Source of the DNA: Candidatus Fibrimonadaceae bacterium | GTDB lineage: Bacteria > Fibrobacterota > Fibrobacteria > Fibrobacterales > Fibrobacteraceae | Assembly (NCBI GenBank): GCA_031281345.1 | Contig: JAITFN010000028.1 | Coordinates: 1-51,371, forward strand | Length of the DNA: 51,371 bases | Reading direction: 5' to 3' | Shown here: positions 1-9,220 of the stretch, piece by piece | Layout of the letters: each line of letters starts with the position of its first letter | How positions within the stretch are numbered: the stretch's first letter is position 1 | Position numbers and translations under genes: made by a program | Notes under the pieces: generated by a model | What the model was told of the DNA's origin: nothing | What the model saw: the letters and a program-made list of their open reading frames with translations, nothing else | Database searches by the model: none

Positions 1-192
1 AGAAGAGCCGCTAGAACTAGACGAACTACCACCGCCTGAACCCGATGAACAACAGGAATCAGAAGAAGGAACGCTAGAAGAACTAATACTGGTTGAAGTA
101 GAAAATTCTTCAGCATAACAAAAATTAGATTGAGCAAATGCTACAATAGGTATGGCAAAAAGCAAAAACAAGGATAACAAAGCTATTTTCAT
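1..192 (-). CDS. Secreted Ser-rich protein, 5' part only
   Basis: The window edge cuts this gene; the first 64 codons are visible. Residues 1-20 form a signal peptide (short basic start, Leu/Phe/Ile core, ending near AFAQ). After it comes a Ser/Thr-rich stretch that becomes an almost pure Ser/Gly linker, the kind that in this genome joins a signal peptide or lipid anchor to a globular domain. That domain lies outside the window, so the function is unknown. There is no lipobox; Cys25 and the Cys pair near residue 49 lie after the predicted cleavage site. Its ATG overlaps the stop of the preceding 41-aa gene as ATGA, which implies translational coupling. Confidence 0.75.
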   Translation of the reverse strand, partial: MKIALLSLFLLFAIPIVAFAQSNFCYAEEFSTSTSISSSSVPSSDSCCSSGSGGGSSSSSSGSS

Positions 193-314
193 TTAGTATC
201 TTCTTTAAATATTTTTTTTAGTTGTTCTTTTTTCCGTTCACCATTACAAGAAAAAACAAAAATCAAAAAAGCAAGCCACGTTAAAACACTTATCTTGCAT
301 ACATATTTTCCCAT
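189..314 (-). CDS. Small lipoprotein (41 aa)
   Basis: This short frame reads MGKYVCKISV, a hydrophobic stretch of about 14 residues, a lipobox ending FSC (Cys23), then a charged tail rich in Lys and Glu. A Shine-Dalgarno AGAGG lies 5 bases before the ATG. The last codons overlap the start of the Ser-rich secreted protein by four bases (ATGA). The mature part would be only about 19 residues, so it may be a small envelope lipoprotein or an anchor partner of the next gene. It matches no family I recognise. Support comes from the ribosome site, the lipobox and the coupled overlap. Confidence 0.6.
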   Translation of the reverse strand: MGKYVCKISVLTWLAFLIFVFSCNGERKKEQLKKIFKEDTK

Positions 315-360
315 AAATACCTCTTAATACATAAAAGTTAGAAAATGATTCACATTTTTC

Positions 361-372
361 TATTTTCCCTTC
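361..372 (+). promoter_or_regulatory. -10 box and spacer of ftsH
   Basis: TATTTT at 361-366 ends 6 bases (CCCTTC) before the ftsH ATG. No Shine-Dalgarno is present, so a leaderless message is predicted. Confidence 0.45.
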
Positions 373-2424
373 ATGCAAAAGCCAGAACCGCCAAAATCTC
401 CAAAACCGCCGCCAATGCCACCTATGCGGCCAAAGAATTTTTTATTTATAGCCGCAATGTGTTTGCTCGCTTTTGCAATGCTCAAAATGTATTCAGAAAA
501 TCCGGTAAAAGAAATTTCACGCACGCAGCTCATGGAATGGATGACAAATCCAACTATCAAAATAGATTCCCTCAGCCTCCGCACCACCCCAGACGGAATA
601 GAGATATTTGGCAAACGCAAGCTATCTGCAAACGAAAAACCTCGCGTGGTAAAGCCCAGTCTTTTTGCTACAGAAATGGTGCCAGCAAACGAAGAACCAT
701 TTCGCTCTTATATGCTCTACATTCCAGATTCAATTATTGCACAGTGGGAGGCACTTGGAAAAAATGTGCGCGTTTTGCACGATGAAAATACCTGGGTGAA
801 CCATATAATTGCGTTTTTGCCTGTGCTGATGATAATGGGTCTGTTCTGGGTTATGATGGCAAAGCAAACAGGCGGCATGGGTGGGAGAGGTTTGTTTTCT
901 TTTGGCAGAAGCAAAGCTATTTTAATAAACAACGATAAAAACAAAACCACATTCAAAGATGTGGCTGGTTGCGATGAGGCAAAAGCAGATTTGGAAGAAT
1001 TGGTTTCTTTTTTGAAAGACCCAAAGAAATTTGATAAGCTGGGCGGTCGCATTCCAAAAGGCGTGTTGCTGGTTGGCCCCCCAGGTACTGGAAAAACGCT
1101 TTTGGCAAGAGCTGTGGCAGGAGAGGCAAGCGTTAATTTTTACAGCATGAGCGGTTCGGATTTTGTTGAGATGTTTGTGGGCGTTGGTGCAAGCCGTGTT
1201 AGGGATTTATTTGAAACGGGAAAAAAGAATGCTCCCTGTATTTTGTTCATAGACGAAATTGATGCGGTTGGCAGGCAGCGTGGCGCAGGTCTTGGCGGCG
1301 GGCACGATGAGCGTGAGCAAACCTTGAACCAATTGCTTGTTGAAATGGATGGTTTTGCTCCAAACGAAGGAGTTATTTTAGTTGCAGCCACAAACCGCCC
1401 CGATGTTTTGGATAAAGCCTTGCTAAGACCTGGTCGCTTTGACAGGCAGGTTGTTGTGGGGCTTCCAGATTTGGTTGGGCGCGAGGCAATTTTGAGAGTG
1501 CATTTGGAAAAACGCAAAGTGCCGTTAGACAAAGAAGTTAATGTAAAAGATATTGCAAAAGGAACGCCGGGGCTTGCTGGTGCAGATTTGGAAAACCTTG
1601 TGAACGAGGCGGCTCTTATGGCAGCCAGATTTGGAAATCCAAATGTTACGCAATTAGATTTTGAAGAGGCTCGCGATAAACTTTGGATGGGTGCGGAGAG
1701 AAAATCTCTTTTGATGAGCGAAGAAGATAGAAGAATGACTGCTTGTCACGAGGCAGGTCACGCTCTGATAAACCTTCTATGCAAAAATGCAGACCCCTTG
1801 CACAAATTAACCATAATCCCGCGAGGTCGCGCGCTTGGCGTAACTCTTTCCTTGCCAGAAAAAGATAAAGTTTCTATGAGCAAAGAAGCCGCCGAAGACC
1901 AAATTGCAATTTTAATGGCGGGCAGGCTCGCCCAAATGATGGTGTTCAACAAGCAAGACACAGGTGCCTCAAACGACATTGCAAGGGCAACTGAACTCGC
2001 CCGCAAAATGGTGACCGAATGGGGCTTTTGCGATAAGTTAGGTCCAATAGCCTACAGCAAAAACAATGACGAAATATTCCTTGGCAGGGAAATAAGCAAG
2101 CCAAAAGAGATGAGCGAAAAAACCGCAGAGATGATAGACGATGCGGTGAACGACATAATTCAAGCTCAGGTGAACAGGGTGAGCGAAATTCTTTTAGAAA
2201 ACCGCGATAAACTGGATGCCCTGAGCGAGGCTCTTTTTGAGCACGAAGTTCTGAATAGAGAAGAAATAGACAAAGTTATAGCGGGTCAGTCTCTTGCAAG
2301 CACGCAAAAAAGCCGGCAATACCAGCAGAGAAAAGAACGCGAAACCGAAACTCAAAAAAAAGTTGAACCCCCACCAGAGCCAAACCTCGACGAAAAGGGC
2401 AGCAAAATAGACAAAGAGGCGTGA
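373..2424 (+). CDS. ftsH: ATP-dependent zinc metalloprotease FtsH
   Basis: FtsH is the membrane-bound AAA+ protease that unfolds and degrades membrane proteins and short-lived cytosolic regulators. The 683 residues show a proline-rich N-terminus, a first membrane segment (about 22-40), a periplasmic FtsH_ext domain, and a second membrane segment (about 142-162). The AAA core follows, with Walker A GPPGTGKT near 235, Walker B ILFIDEID, and second-region-of-homology [18 protein letters not shown]. The zinc site HEAGH lies near 459. The proline/Lys-rich N-terminus before the first membrane segment is longer than in E. coli. The C-terminal 50 residues are Gln/Glu/Lys rich. Length and motifs are complete, and the gene should be active. 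Confidence 0.97.
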   Translation: MQKPEPPKSPKPPPMPPMRPKNFLFIAAMCLLAFAMLKMYSENPVKEISRTQLMEWMTNPTIKIDSLSLRTTPDGIEIFGKRKLSANEKPRVVKPSLFATEMVPANEEPFRSYMLYIPDSIIAQWEALGKNVRVLHDENTWVNHIIAFLPVLMIMGLFWVMMAKQTGGMGGRGLFSFGRSKAILINNDKNKTTFKDVAGCDEAKADLEELVSFLKDPKKFDKLGGRIPKGVLLVGPPGTGKTLLARAVAGEASVNFYSMSGSDFVEMFVGVGASRVRDLFETGKKNAPCILFIDEIDAVGRQRGAGLGGGHDEREQTLNQLLVEMDGFAPNEGVILVAATNRPDVLDKALLRPGRFDRQVVVGLPDLVGREAILRVHLEKRKVPLDKEVNVKDIAKGTPGLAGADLENLVNEAALMAARFGNPNVTQLDFEEARDKLWMGAERKSLLMSEEDRRMTACHEAGHALINLLCKNADPLHKLTIIPRGRALGVTLSLPEKDKVSMSKEAAEDQIAILMAGRLAQMMVFNKQDTGASNDIARATELARKMVTEWGFCDKLGPIAYSKNNDEIFLGREISKPKEMSEKTAEMIDDAVNDIIQAQVNRVSEILLENRDKLDALSEALFEHEVLNREEIDKVIAGQSLASTQKSRQYQQRKERETETQKKVEPPPEPNLDEKGSKIDKEA

Positions 2425-2443
2425 TTTTACTATATTTACACCT
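2408..2443 (+). promoter_or_regulatory. Promoter of the carboxyltransferase gene
   Basis: TAGACA (2408-2413), 17 bases, TATATT (2431-2436), then 7 bases (TACACCT) to the ATG at 2444. The -35 lies inside the last codons of ftsH. Both boxes fit sigma-70 spacing, and the start site would fall on or next to the ATG. Confidence 0.6.
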
Positions 2444-3991
2444 ATGAAAAAGATACTATTCCAAGATACTAGCTTTCGCGATGGCTTTCAATCGGTTTTT
2501 GGCGCTCGCGTTTTGACAAAAGATTTTATCCCTGCTTTGGAAGCGGGGGTTCATGCTGGAATTGAGCATTTTGAGGCAGGTGGAGGTGCAAGATACCAAG
2601 CACCTTACCTCTATTGCAACGAAGATGCTTTTAATATGATGGACACTTTCCGCAAAACTGTGGGTCCTAAAATTCGCTTGCAAACGCTTGCTCGCGGTAT
2701 AAACGTGGTTGCTTTAGAACCACAACCTAGAGATATGATAGATTTGCACGCCAAAATGTTCAAAAAACACGGCATGACACGCATTCGCAATTTTGATGCT
2801 TTGAACGATGTGAATAACCTTATATATTCGGGGCAGTGCATAACAAATGCGGGCTTGGAGCACGAGGTTGTGGTAACTATGATGGAACTTCCACGCCACT
2901 GCGAGGGCAAGGGTGCGCACGAACCTTCATTTTACATTGAAACCTTGAAGAAAATTATGGATTCCGGCGTTCCTTTTGTGAGCGTGTGCTTTAAAGATGC
3001 AAGCGGAACGGCAAATCCACGCAAAGTTCACGAAACCTTTAAACAGGCACGCAAACTCCTCGGCGACAAAGTGGAGCTTCGCATACATTCCCACGATACC
3101 TGCGGTACAGGCATTGCCCAATATGTGGCAGCCATTGAAGGCGGCGCAGACGGCGTTTGCTGCGGCAGAGCTCCTCTCAGCGGCGGAACGGCGCAACCTG
3201 ATCTGCTTTCTCTTTGGCACGCTTTAAAAGGCACAGAATACACTTTGGATATTAATGTTGAAAAAATTATGGAAGCAAACCAAGTGAGCAAGGAATGTTT
3301 CAAAGAATACGACTTTCCACCAGAGGCTCTGGCCATTGAACCTGAAGTTATTTTCAGCCCAATGCCAGGCGGTGCCTTAACCGCAAACACACTGATGATG
3401 CGCGATACCAAAACATTCCACCTTTACCCGCAAGTGATTAAAAATATGGCGGAGTGCGTGGCTCGTGGCGGATTTGGCTCAAGCGTTACCCCTGTTTCTC
3501 AGTTCTATTTCCAGCAGGCTTATGCAAACACAGTTCAAGGTCCTTGGAAAAAAATAACAGACGGCTATGGCAATATGGTTCTTGGCTACCTTGGCAAAAC
3601 ACCCAGAGAACCAGACCCAGAAATAGTGAAAATTGCAAGCGAGCAAATGAAAAAACCTGTGTTCACCGGAAATCCATTGGACGTTTTGGAGCCAGGTATT
3701 CCAAAAGCGAAAAAAGTTTTGGAAGATAATCATCTGCCCGTAACCGATGAAAATATTTTCATAATTGGCGCAATGGCAACAAAAGGCGGCAACAAAGGTT
3801 TGGATTTCTTGCAAGGAAAAGCGAGAGTTAGCGTTCCCAAAAAGAAACCCGCTGCTCCTGCGGCCGCCGCACCTGCTGCTGCGCCAACTGCAACTGCTGC
3901 ATCTCCACTGGTTTTTGCTCCCATTAGCGGCACCGTTAATTATGGCGTTACCGTTGGCGGAAAAACATTCAGTGTGCAGGTTAGCGGGTAA
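2444..3991 (+). CDS. Oxaloacetate decarboxylase alpha / pyruvate carboxylase B-type carboxyltransferase subunit
   Basis: This is a carboxyltransferase of the OadA/PycB family, which moves CO2 between a 2-oxoacid (or acyl-CoA) and biotin. The TIM-barrel domain begins with DTSFRDGFQS and contains the metal-ligand motif KDASG and the metal-binding HSHDTCG. The conserved C-terminal carboxylase region follows (PGG near 308). After it come an Ala/Pro-rich linker and a remnant reading YGVTVGGKTFSVQVSG, which resembles the segment just before a biotinyl domain. The AMKM biotinylation domain itself is absent, and the 515 residues are shorter than a full OadA of about 600. The biotin carrier must therefore be a separate protein, not seen here. 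In a succinate-forming anaerobe the substrate could be oxaloacetate or methylmalonyl-CoA; the sequence alone does not decide. Confidence 0.85.
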   Translation: MKKILFQDTSFRDGFQSVFGARVLTKDFIPALEAGVHAGIEHFEAGGGARYQAPYLYCNEDAFNMMDTFRKTVGPKIRLQTLARGINVVALEPQPRDMIDLHAKMFKKHGMTRIRNFDALNDVNNLIYSGQCITNAGLEHEVVVTMMELPRHCEGKGAHEPSFYIETLKKIMDSGVPFVSVCFKDASGTANPRKVHETFKQARKLLGDKVELRIHSHDTCGTGIAQYVAAIEGGADGVCCGRAPLSGGTAQPDLLSLWHALKGTEYTLDINVEKIMEANQVSKECFKEYDFPPEALAIEPEVIFSPMPGGALTANTLMMRDTKTFHLYPQVIKNMAECVARGGFGSSVTPVSQFYFQQAYANTVQGPWKKITDGYGNMVLGYLGKTPREPDPEIVKIASEQMKKPVFTGNPLDVLEPGIPKAKKVLEDNHLPVTDENIFIIGAMATKGGNKGLDFLQGKARVSVPKKKPAAPAAAAPAAAPTATAASPLVFAPISGTVNYGVTVGGKTFSVQVSG

Positions 3992-3996
3992 AAAGG

Positions 3997-4875
3997 TTGA
4001 AAGGCATTCTTTTAGCTGGAGGCGCGGGTTCTAGGCTTTATCCTTTGAGCGCAGTGGCAAGCAAGCAACTGCAGCCCGTGTACGACAAGCCCATTATTTA
4101 TTACCCTCTCTCCACGCTTATGCTCGGTGGGATAAAGGATATTTTGCTAATAAGCACACCTGTTGATTTGCCGCGCTTTGAAAGCTTGCTCGGCAACGGA
4201 AACCAATGGGGTTTAAACATTCAATATGCCGCTCAACCGCGTCCAGAAGGCATAGCTCAAGCTTTTTTGATAGCAGAAGATTTTATTAAAGACCAAGCTT
4301 GTACATTGATTTTAGGCGATAATATTTTTTACGGGGCTTTTGATTTATATGGCATAATGGCAGATACAAAAAATTTCACAGGTGCGCGCATACTAGGCTA
4401 TGCGGTTAACGACCCTGAGCGTTATGGCGTTGTTGAATTTGATGCAAATGGCAAAGCCCTTTCTTTAGAAGAAAAACCGACAAAGCCAAAAAGCAATTAC
4501 GCAGTTCCGGGTTTATATGTTTACGACAAAACCATTTTAGAAAAAGCCAAGTCTCTAAAACCAAGCGCAAGAGGCGAGCTTGAAATAACAGATATAAACA
4601 AAATGTATTTGCAAGAGGGAACCTTGTTTGTGAAAAAAATAGGGCGCGGAGTTGCGTGGCTAGATACAGGCACACACGCATCTCTTTTGGAAGCGAGCAA
4701 TTTTGTTTATACCCTTGAATCCAGACAAGGTCTTAAAATAGCCTGCATAGAAGAGATAGCCGTTGACCGCGGATTTGTTTCTTGGGAAAAAATGAAAACT
4801 TATTTAGAAAGCAATATGCCCAAATGCCCATACAGGGATTATATTTTCAAAATGTTTAGCGAGAAAAATAACTGA
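3997..4875 (+). CDS. rfbA: Glucose-1-phosphate thymidylyltransferase
   Basis: RfbA makes dTDP-glucose from glucose-1-phosphate and dTTP, the first step to dTDP-rhamnose and related surface sugars. The 292 residues show the N-terminal nucleotide-binding signature LAGGAGSRLYPLS, the YYPLSTLMLGGI segment, metal-binding LGDNIFYG near residue 107, and the typical RGELEITDIN region. The start is TTG, because alignment with the family places MKGILLAGG at the N-terminus; it follows the previous stop by only 5 bases. No rfbB, rfbC or rfbD lies in the window. The 3' end overlaps the convergent meaB by 20 bases. Confidence 0.93.
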   Translation: MKGILLAGGAGSRLYPLSAVASKQLQPVYDKPIIYYPLSTLMLGGIKDILLISTPVDLPRFESLLGNGNQWGLNIQYAAQPRPEGIAQAFLIAEDFIKDQACTLILGDNIFYGAFDLYGIMADTKNFTGARILGYAVNDPERYGVVEFDANGKALSLEEKPTKPKSNYAVPGLYVYDKTILEKAKSLKPSARGELEITDINKMYLQEGTLFVKKIGRGVAWLDTGTHASLLEASNFVYTLESRQGLKIACIEEIAVDRGFVSWEKMKTYLESNMPKCPYRDYIFKMFSEKNN

Positions 4876-5923
4876 GCAATCTGTTCGCCGCCTTGAACGG
4901 GCTTTCTTTGCCTTCCAAAACAGCCTGCTCTGCCAAGGGAAGTTCTTTTTGCACATCGGGGTGTTTATAAAAGTTGAACATCAAGCTATCGTGTATTGTG
5001 TTTTCCATCCAGTTTTTTTGCTGTTCTTTTCTGTTTTGATAAAACCAGTTGTTTTGCTTAACTGTGTTTTCAAATTCGGTTATCATTTGCCAAACTTCTG
5101 GGAGTCCTTCTTTTGTGACAGAAGATGTGGCTATCACTTTTGGAGGCCAACCGCTTTGTGCTGCGGGGAATAGGTGCAATGCGTTTTGGTATTCGCTACG
5201 GGCGGCGAGAGCTTTTGTGATATTTTGTCCATCGCATTTTGTTATTGCCATACCATCGCACATTTCCATTATGCCGCGTTTTATGCCTTGTAGTTCATCG
5301 CCTGCACCCGCAAGCATCAAAAGTAAAAAGAAATCTGTCATTCCGTGTACGGCGGTTTCGCTTTGTCCAACGCCCACAGTTTCTATTAAGATTGTGGAAT
5401 AACCTGCCGCTTCGCAAAGGAGAATTGACTCGCGAGTTTTCTGCGCCACTCCACCCAAAGAAGAACCGGAGGGAGAAGGGCGTATAAAAGCATCATCTTT
5501 TGCAGAGAGGCAATTCATTCGAGTTTTGTCGCCTAAAATGCTGCCCTTTGTGCGCTGGCTTGTTGGGTCTATTGCTAGTACAGCTAATTTTTTTTTGTGC
5601 TCTTCTATTAAATAAACTCCAAAGGTTTCTATGAATGAACTTTTGCCAGCACCCGGGCTTCCCGTTATGCCTATCCTCAAAGAGTTTCCCGAATAGGGCA
5701 GGCATTTTTGAATTAGCTCTTGTGCCTTGTTTTGGTGCTGCGGCAGGTTGCTTTCAACAAGTGTTATGCCTTTGGCAAGAGTGGAGCGATCGCCTTTTAG
5801 AATACCTTTGAAAAGCTCATCTACACTAGGCTCCTTGCGGCGGCGCTTTGCAAGCACAGCCTCCATATCAGGATTCACAACAGATTTTTCTGCCACCCCT
5901 TGTGAAATAGAGAGCGCACTCAA
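4856..5923 (-). CDS. meaB: MeaB/ArgK-family G3E GTPase (methylmalonyl-CoA mutase chaperone)
   Basis: MeaB proteins load and protect the adenosylcobalamin cofactor of methylmalonyl-CoA mutase. The 355-residue protein has Walker A GSPGAGKS near residue 88, the DPTS switch region, an ETVGVGQSE motif (DxxG-type), and the base-recognition motif as TKCDG rather than NKxDG. It uses a TTG start that directly abuts the stop codon of the FKBP lipoprotein gene, so the two form one operon. No mutase subunits are in the window, but the presence of MeaB implies a B12-dependent succinyl-CoA to methylmalonyl-CoA step in this organism. Confidence 0.92.
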   Translation of the reverse strand: MSALSISQGVAEKSVVNPDMEAVLAKRRRKEPSVDELFKGILKGDRSTLAKGITLVESNLPQHQNKAQELIQKCLPYSGNSLRIGITGSPGAGKSSFIETFGVYLIEEHKKKLAVLAIDPTSQRTKGSILGDKTRMNCLSAKDDAFIRPSPSGSSLGGVAQKTRESILLCEAAGYSTILIETVGVGQSETAVHGMTDFFLLLMLAGAGDELQGIKRGIMEMCDGMAITKCDGQNITKALAARSEYQNALHLFPAAQSGWPPKVIATSSVTKEGLPEVWQMITEFENTVKQNNWFYQNRKEQQKNWMENTIHDSLMFNFYKHPDVQKELPLAEQAVLEGKESPFKAANRLLSYFSR

Positions 5924-6679
5924 TTATTTTGCCGGCTTGATGTCCAGTAATTCTATTTCAAAGATGAGCATTGAATTGCCTGGTATTGCTCTGTTTCCAA
6001 CTTCGCCGTATCCCAAATTGCTTGGAACCCAAGTTTTTACTTTTTCGCCTTTTTTCATTAAGCGGAGCATTTCTACCCAGCCCGGTATAAGCTGCCCATT
6101 ACCCAGTACTATGGATAGAGGCTGATTGCGGTCTAGGGAGCTATCGAATTTATTGCCGTCCATAAAAGAACCTGTGTAATGAACTGTTATGGTATCGCCA
6201 TCTTTGGCGTTTTTGCCTTCGCCTTCTTTTAAAATTATGTATTGCAAGCCGCTCTCGGTGGCAACAACGCCAACTTCGCTTTTGTTCTTTTCAAGGAATT
6301 CTGTCGCTTTTTGTTTTCTCTCTTCCCTAGCTATGGAATCTCTTGCTCTGCGGGCTTCGTTTATCTCTATCATAAACTCTTCCAGAGCGGCTGTAATTTC
6401 GCTATCGTTCATAAGAGCGGGTTTAGTGGTATCAAGTTGGTCTTTTATGCCTTGCAAAATCATAGAATAATCAATATCTGCTTCTGCTTGCTTTATTGCT
6501 TGCATTATTGCCTTGCCATAGTCTGAGCCAACTGCATAGCTATGCTTGCCACGCGGGGTTTCAAGAGCGGCTTTGGTTGAAACAGCTTTGCTGTTCGCAT
6601 TCAAATCACAAGATGCGAAAGAAAAGCAAAGAATAATTGCCAAAATGGCAGCTGCGGAAATAACGTAGGATTTTTTCAT
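5924..6679 (-). CDS. FKBP-type peptidyl-prolyl isomerase, lipoprotein
   Basis: This 251-residue lipoprotein would catalyse proline isomerisation during folding of envelope proteins. Residues 1-24 are a lipoprotein signal with lipobox FASC. An FKBP_N-like helical dimerisation region (about 45-130, rich in Glu/Lys/Ala) follows. The C-terminal FKBP fold starts near 145 and carries the active-site segments VHYTGSFMDGNKFDSS, QLIPGWVEML and GYGEVGNRAIPGNSMLIFEIEL. The arrangement matches Mip/FkpA proteins. It is promoter-proximal to meaB and divergent from a small lipoprotein gene. Confidence 0.93.
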   Translation of the reverse strand: MKKSYVISAAAILAIILCFSFASCDLNANSKAVSTKAALETPRGKHSYAVGSDYGKAIMQAIKQAEADIDYSMILQGIKDQLDTTKPALMNDSEITAALEEFMIEINEARRARDSIAREERKQKATEFLEKNKSEVGVVATESGLQYIILKEGEGKNAKDGDTITVHYTGSFMDGNKFDSSLDRNQPLSIVLGNGQLIPGWVEMLRLMKKGEKVKTWVPSNLGYGEVGNRAIPGNSMLIFEIELLDIKPAK

Positions 6680-6735
6680 AAGGGTAATATAGAAAACAAA
6701 GGTTCAGACAATGTATTTACTATATTAAACATATT
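6680..6735. promoter_or_regulatory. Divergent promoters, FKBP gene and small lipoprotein gene
   Basis: On the minus strand TATATT (6686-6691) ends 6 bases (ACCCTT) before the FKBP ATG. On the plus strand TATATT (6721-6726) ends 9 bases before the ATG at 6736. Neither gene has a Shine-Dalgarno site. Confidence 0.55.
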
Positions 6736-7215
6736 ATGAACAAACTTTTTCTTTTTCTCGCTTTTGCCGCTTTTGCGTTGGTTGCCTGTTCAGAAGATAA
6801 ACCCGCCCCATTGCACTCCGAACTTTGTAAAAAAGCTACAATTACCGAAGAATGCCTTGTGGGTAGATGGGGTCTTGCCGATGTTGAAGGAGGATATTCG
6901 GAATGTAAACCCAATCCTGGAAGTGAATTAAAGTTGACAAAAGATGGGAGATTTGTTTTTAATGGTGCTTATGGTGGTTATCCTGAGATGGAGAAAATGG
7001 GGACTTGGGAATTAATAGATGGAGGAATGAAAATAACATTCACTGCTGGAGACTACGATCCTCGTAGCGAGACCATTGATGCTGGCATTGAGATTCGCAA
7101 TACAGTGCAATTAGAACTCAGAATAAAAACCACAAGCTACACCGGTTTTTTGCAATGTAGTGAAAATACGTCTGCAGCCTTCACAGAAGTATTTGTTTGG
7201 CGAAGCGAAAAATAA
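6736..7215 (+). CDS. Small lipoprotein, lipocalin-like
   Basis: A 159-residue lipoprotein with lipobox LVAC (Cys18). The mature part has LVGRWGLADVEGG near residue 42, a glycine-rich KLTKDGRFVFNG strand and a GTWELIDGGMKITF strand. This pattern is typical of small lipocalin-like domains with W-x-L/G repeats. Four further cysteines could form disulfides. The ligand and role are unknown. It stands alone between divergent FKBP-meaB and convergent ispH. Confidence 0.75.
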   Translation: MNKLFLFLAFAAFALVACSEDKPAPLHSELCKKATITEECLVGRWGLADVEGGYSECKPNPGSELKLTKDGRFVFNGAYGGYPEMEKMGTWELIDGGMKITFTAGDYDPRSETIDAGIEIRNTVQLELRIKTTSYTGFLQCSENTSAAFTEVFVWRSEK

Positions 7216-7220
7216 ATAGT

Positions 7221-8147
7221 TCACTCTTCCAGTTCCAAGGGCAAGGGAAATTTTGTTATTTCCTTTACCACGCGATCTTCCACAATTTTTTCAATGCTAA
7301 AATGTTCCTTTAGCCATTCTACTATTTCCAAAACCAAATATTCCGGCGCACTTGCGCCGCTAGATATTCCCACTGAATTTATGTTGCAAAACATATCTTT
7401 GTTCAAATCTTTCACGGAATCTATCAAAATGCTTTTAACCCCGTGCTCTTCGCCGAGTTCTCTTAAACGATTTGAATTACTGGAATTCTGAGATCCAACT
7501 ATTAAGAGCATATCTATTTCTTTGCATATTGAGCGAACCGCATTTTGCCTATTGGTGGTGGCATAGCACACATTTCCGGTTTTTGAACCTTGTATGTCAG
7601 GGTATTTTTTTTTCAATGCAAATATTATGTCTGCGGTTTCTTCGGTAGAAAGAGTTGTTTGCGTTAAATAGGCAATGTCTCCATCTATTGTTGGCAAATT
7701 CTCAACATCTTTTACCGAACTTACAAGGTGCATTTTGCCAGGTGAGAGCTGCCCAAGAGTTCCGTCAATTTCTGCGTGTCCTGGGTGACCTATCAAAACT
7801 ATTGAGCAACCTGAATTAGCATATTTAATTGCGTTTCTGTGTACCGCTCTCACAATAGGGCAAGTTGCATCTATAACTTTAAGGCTTAATTTCTTTGCTT
7901 CTTCGTAAATATCTCTGCTCACTCCATGCGCAGAAAATATCACAACCGAGCCATAAGGTACTTTTGATAAATCTTCAACAAATACAACGCCTATTTTTCT
8001 TAGACTTTCCACCACAAAGCGGTTATGCACAATCTCGTGCCTAACATAAACAGGTTCCATGAATTTCTCCACGGATTTTTCAACCATTAAAATAGCGCGT
8101 TCAACGCCTGCGCAAAAACCTCTTGGCTTTGCCAAAATACATTTCAC
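7221..8147 (-). CDS. ispH: 4-hydroxy-3-methylbut-2-enyl diphosphate reductase
   Basis: IspH is the last enzyme of the MEP isoprenoid pathway; its 4Fe-4S cluster reduces HMBPP to IPP and DMAPP. All three cluster cysteines are present (Cys12 in RGFCAG, Cys96 in DATCP, Cys194 in GNVCYATTNR). Also visible are the substrate histidines in EIVHN and GHPGHAE, the conserved TQTTLS, and the SSNSNRL segment. Length (308) is normal. Its ATG overlaps the stop of the upstream glycosyltransferase-like gene by four bases, so the two are one operon. Confidence 0.97.
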   Translation of the reverse strand: MKCILAKPRGFCAGVERAILMVEKSVEKFMEPVYVRHEIVHNRFVVESLRKIGVVFVEDLSKVPYGSVVIFSAHGVSRDIYEEAKKLSLKVIDATCPIVRAVHRNAIKYANSGCSIVLIGHPGHAEIDGTLGQLSPGKMHLVSSVKDVENLPTIDGDIAYLTQTTLSTEETADIIFALKKKYPDIQGSKTGNVCYATTNRQNAVRSICKEIDMLLIVGSQNSSNSNRLRELGEEHGVKSILIDSVKDLNKDMFCNINSVGISSGASAPEYLVLEIVEWLKEHFSIEKIVEDRVVKEITKFPLPLELEE

Positions 8148-9220
8148 TTGGGTTCCTTTAAAAAGTCCGAGGCCAATTTGGCAAGGGAATAAAAATTTCC
8201 ATTCCTTGAGAATTTCACCATTTTTGGATTATTTGGCACAAGATAACTCTGGTCACCTTCATATTCAAGCATAAGAACTTTTATGTTGCTCAAATTCAAA
8301 AATAAATGGCTGTGCAAAGAGTTAAGGGTTATTATACTTGGGTATTGCCTTAGCAAGCTAAATACGGATTCTGAATGCAAAAGAACGTGATTGCTACGCA
8401 TATCCAATTCTTCCATAACTTTTGAATACATATCTAGCTGTGCAGTTGTTGCGGCAATGGCTATTAAACGCCAGCCTGGTTGGAATGCTTTGCACAAGGC
8501 AATAACTTCGCTTTCTGACCAAGGTTCCCCTTCTATTGGTGGTTCCAAATTCAGCAACACAGTGTTTGCTGTGGAGAGTTTTGAAGTTGAATTCAGTTTT
8601 TCGTTTTTTTGCGTGGCGTGAATGCTGTCTTTTTCTGCTTTTTGGGTATCTATTGAAAATGTTTTATAGAGAAAATTGCGGTTTGCGTAAATATCATCGC
8701 TATACGAAGCGTTTTTAAGAGTTATGTTTAAAAAAGGAAAATCTTGTTTTAAACCCATACGGTAAGGGGCGCCTGTTGTGCGTGCCAAGTAGAGAAAGGG
8801 AAGGGTGGCTTTTTCTTGTAAAAACACACACAAATCCCATCTTCTCTCCTGAATTCTTTTTTCAATTTCAAAAAAGTCTGAAGTGCCGTAAAGCATAGTT
8901 TGGCTGTTGTAAAACAGAGAAGCTCTTTCCAAATCCATAGCCCTTAAAATTGGGCGGTTGTTCTCATCTGATATGATTAAAAAATTGTCTGGCATTCGTT
9001 TTATGGAAAGAGAAAGGGCAAAAGGCAAAAGGACAAAGAACCTATCTTGTTCTGGTGGCAAAAATATGACAATTTTTTCACAACTGGAAATATCTGCTTT
9101 GTATTGGAATATTTCGGGTTCACCACCGCTTTTTTTCTCAAACCAAAGCCTAATATGCCGTTCCGAGAAGAAACGCATAAAAAACCAGCGAATATTTTTA
9201 GCAAAAACCGAAGATGGCAT
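8144..9220 (-). CDS. Glycosyltransferase family 9-like protein
   Basis: The protein has the look of ADP-heptose:LPS heptosyltransferases: a basic N-terminus, an Arg/Trp/Phe-rich entry helix, a first Rossmann half with IVIFLPPEQDRFFVLLPFAL, the central TGAPYRMGL (compare A-R-x-G of the family), and a C-terminal half with VLLNLEPPIEGEPWSESEV and a helix of charged residues. The similarity is weak, so the substrate is not assigned. I place the start at the ATG at 9220 because a TATATT box ends 7 bases before it. A GTG at 9265 with an AAGGAG upstream would add 15 residues and would overlap yhhQ. Confidence 0.55.
   Translation of the reverse strand: MPSSVFAKNIRWFFMRFFSERHIRLWFEKKSGGEPEIFQYKADISSCEKIVIFLPPEQDRFFVLLPFALSLSIKRMPDNFLIISDENNRPILRAMDLERASLFYNSQTMLYGTSDFFEIEKRIQERRWDLCVFLQEKATLPFLYLARTTGAPYRMGLKQDFPFLNITLKNASYSDDIYANRNFLYKTFSIDTQKAEKDSIHATQKNEKLNSTSKLSTANTVLLNLEPPIEGEPWSESEVIALCKAFQPGWRLIAIAATTAQLDMYSKVMEELDMRSNHVLLHSESVFSLLRQYPSIITLNSLHSHLFLNLSNIKVLMLEYEGDQSYLVPNNPKMVKFSRNGNFYSLAKLASDFLKEPK

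Noticed and set aside
345..785. 146-codon open frame overlapping the start of ftsH
   Set aside because: It runs out of frame through conserved ftsH codons and has no recognisable domain; it is a shadow of ftsH.
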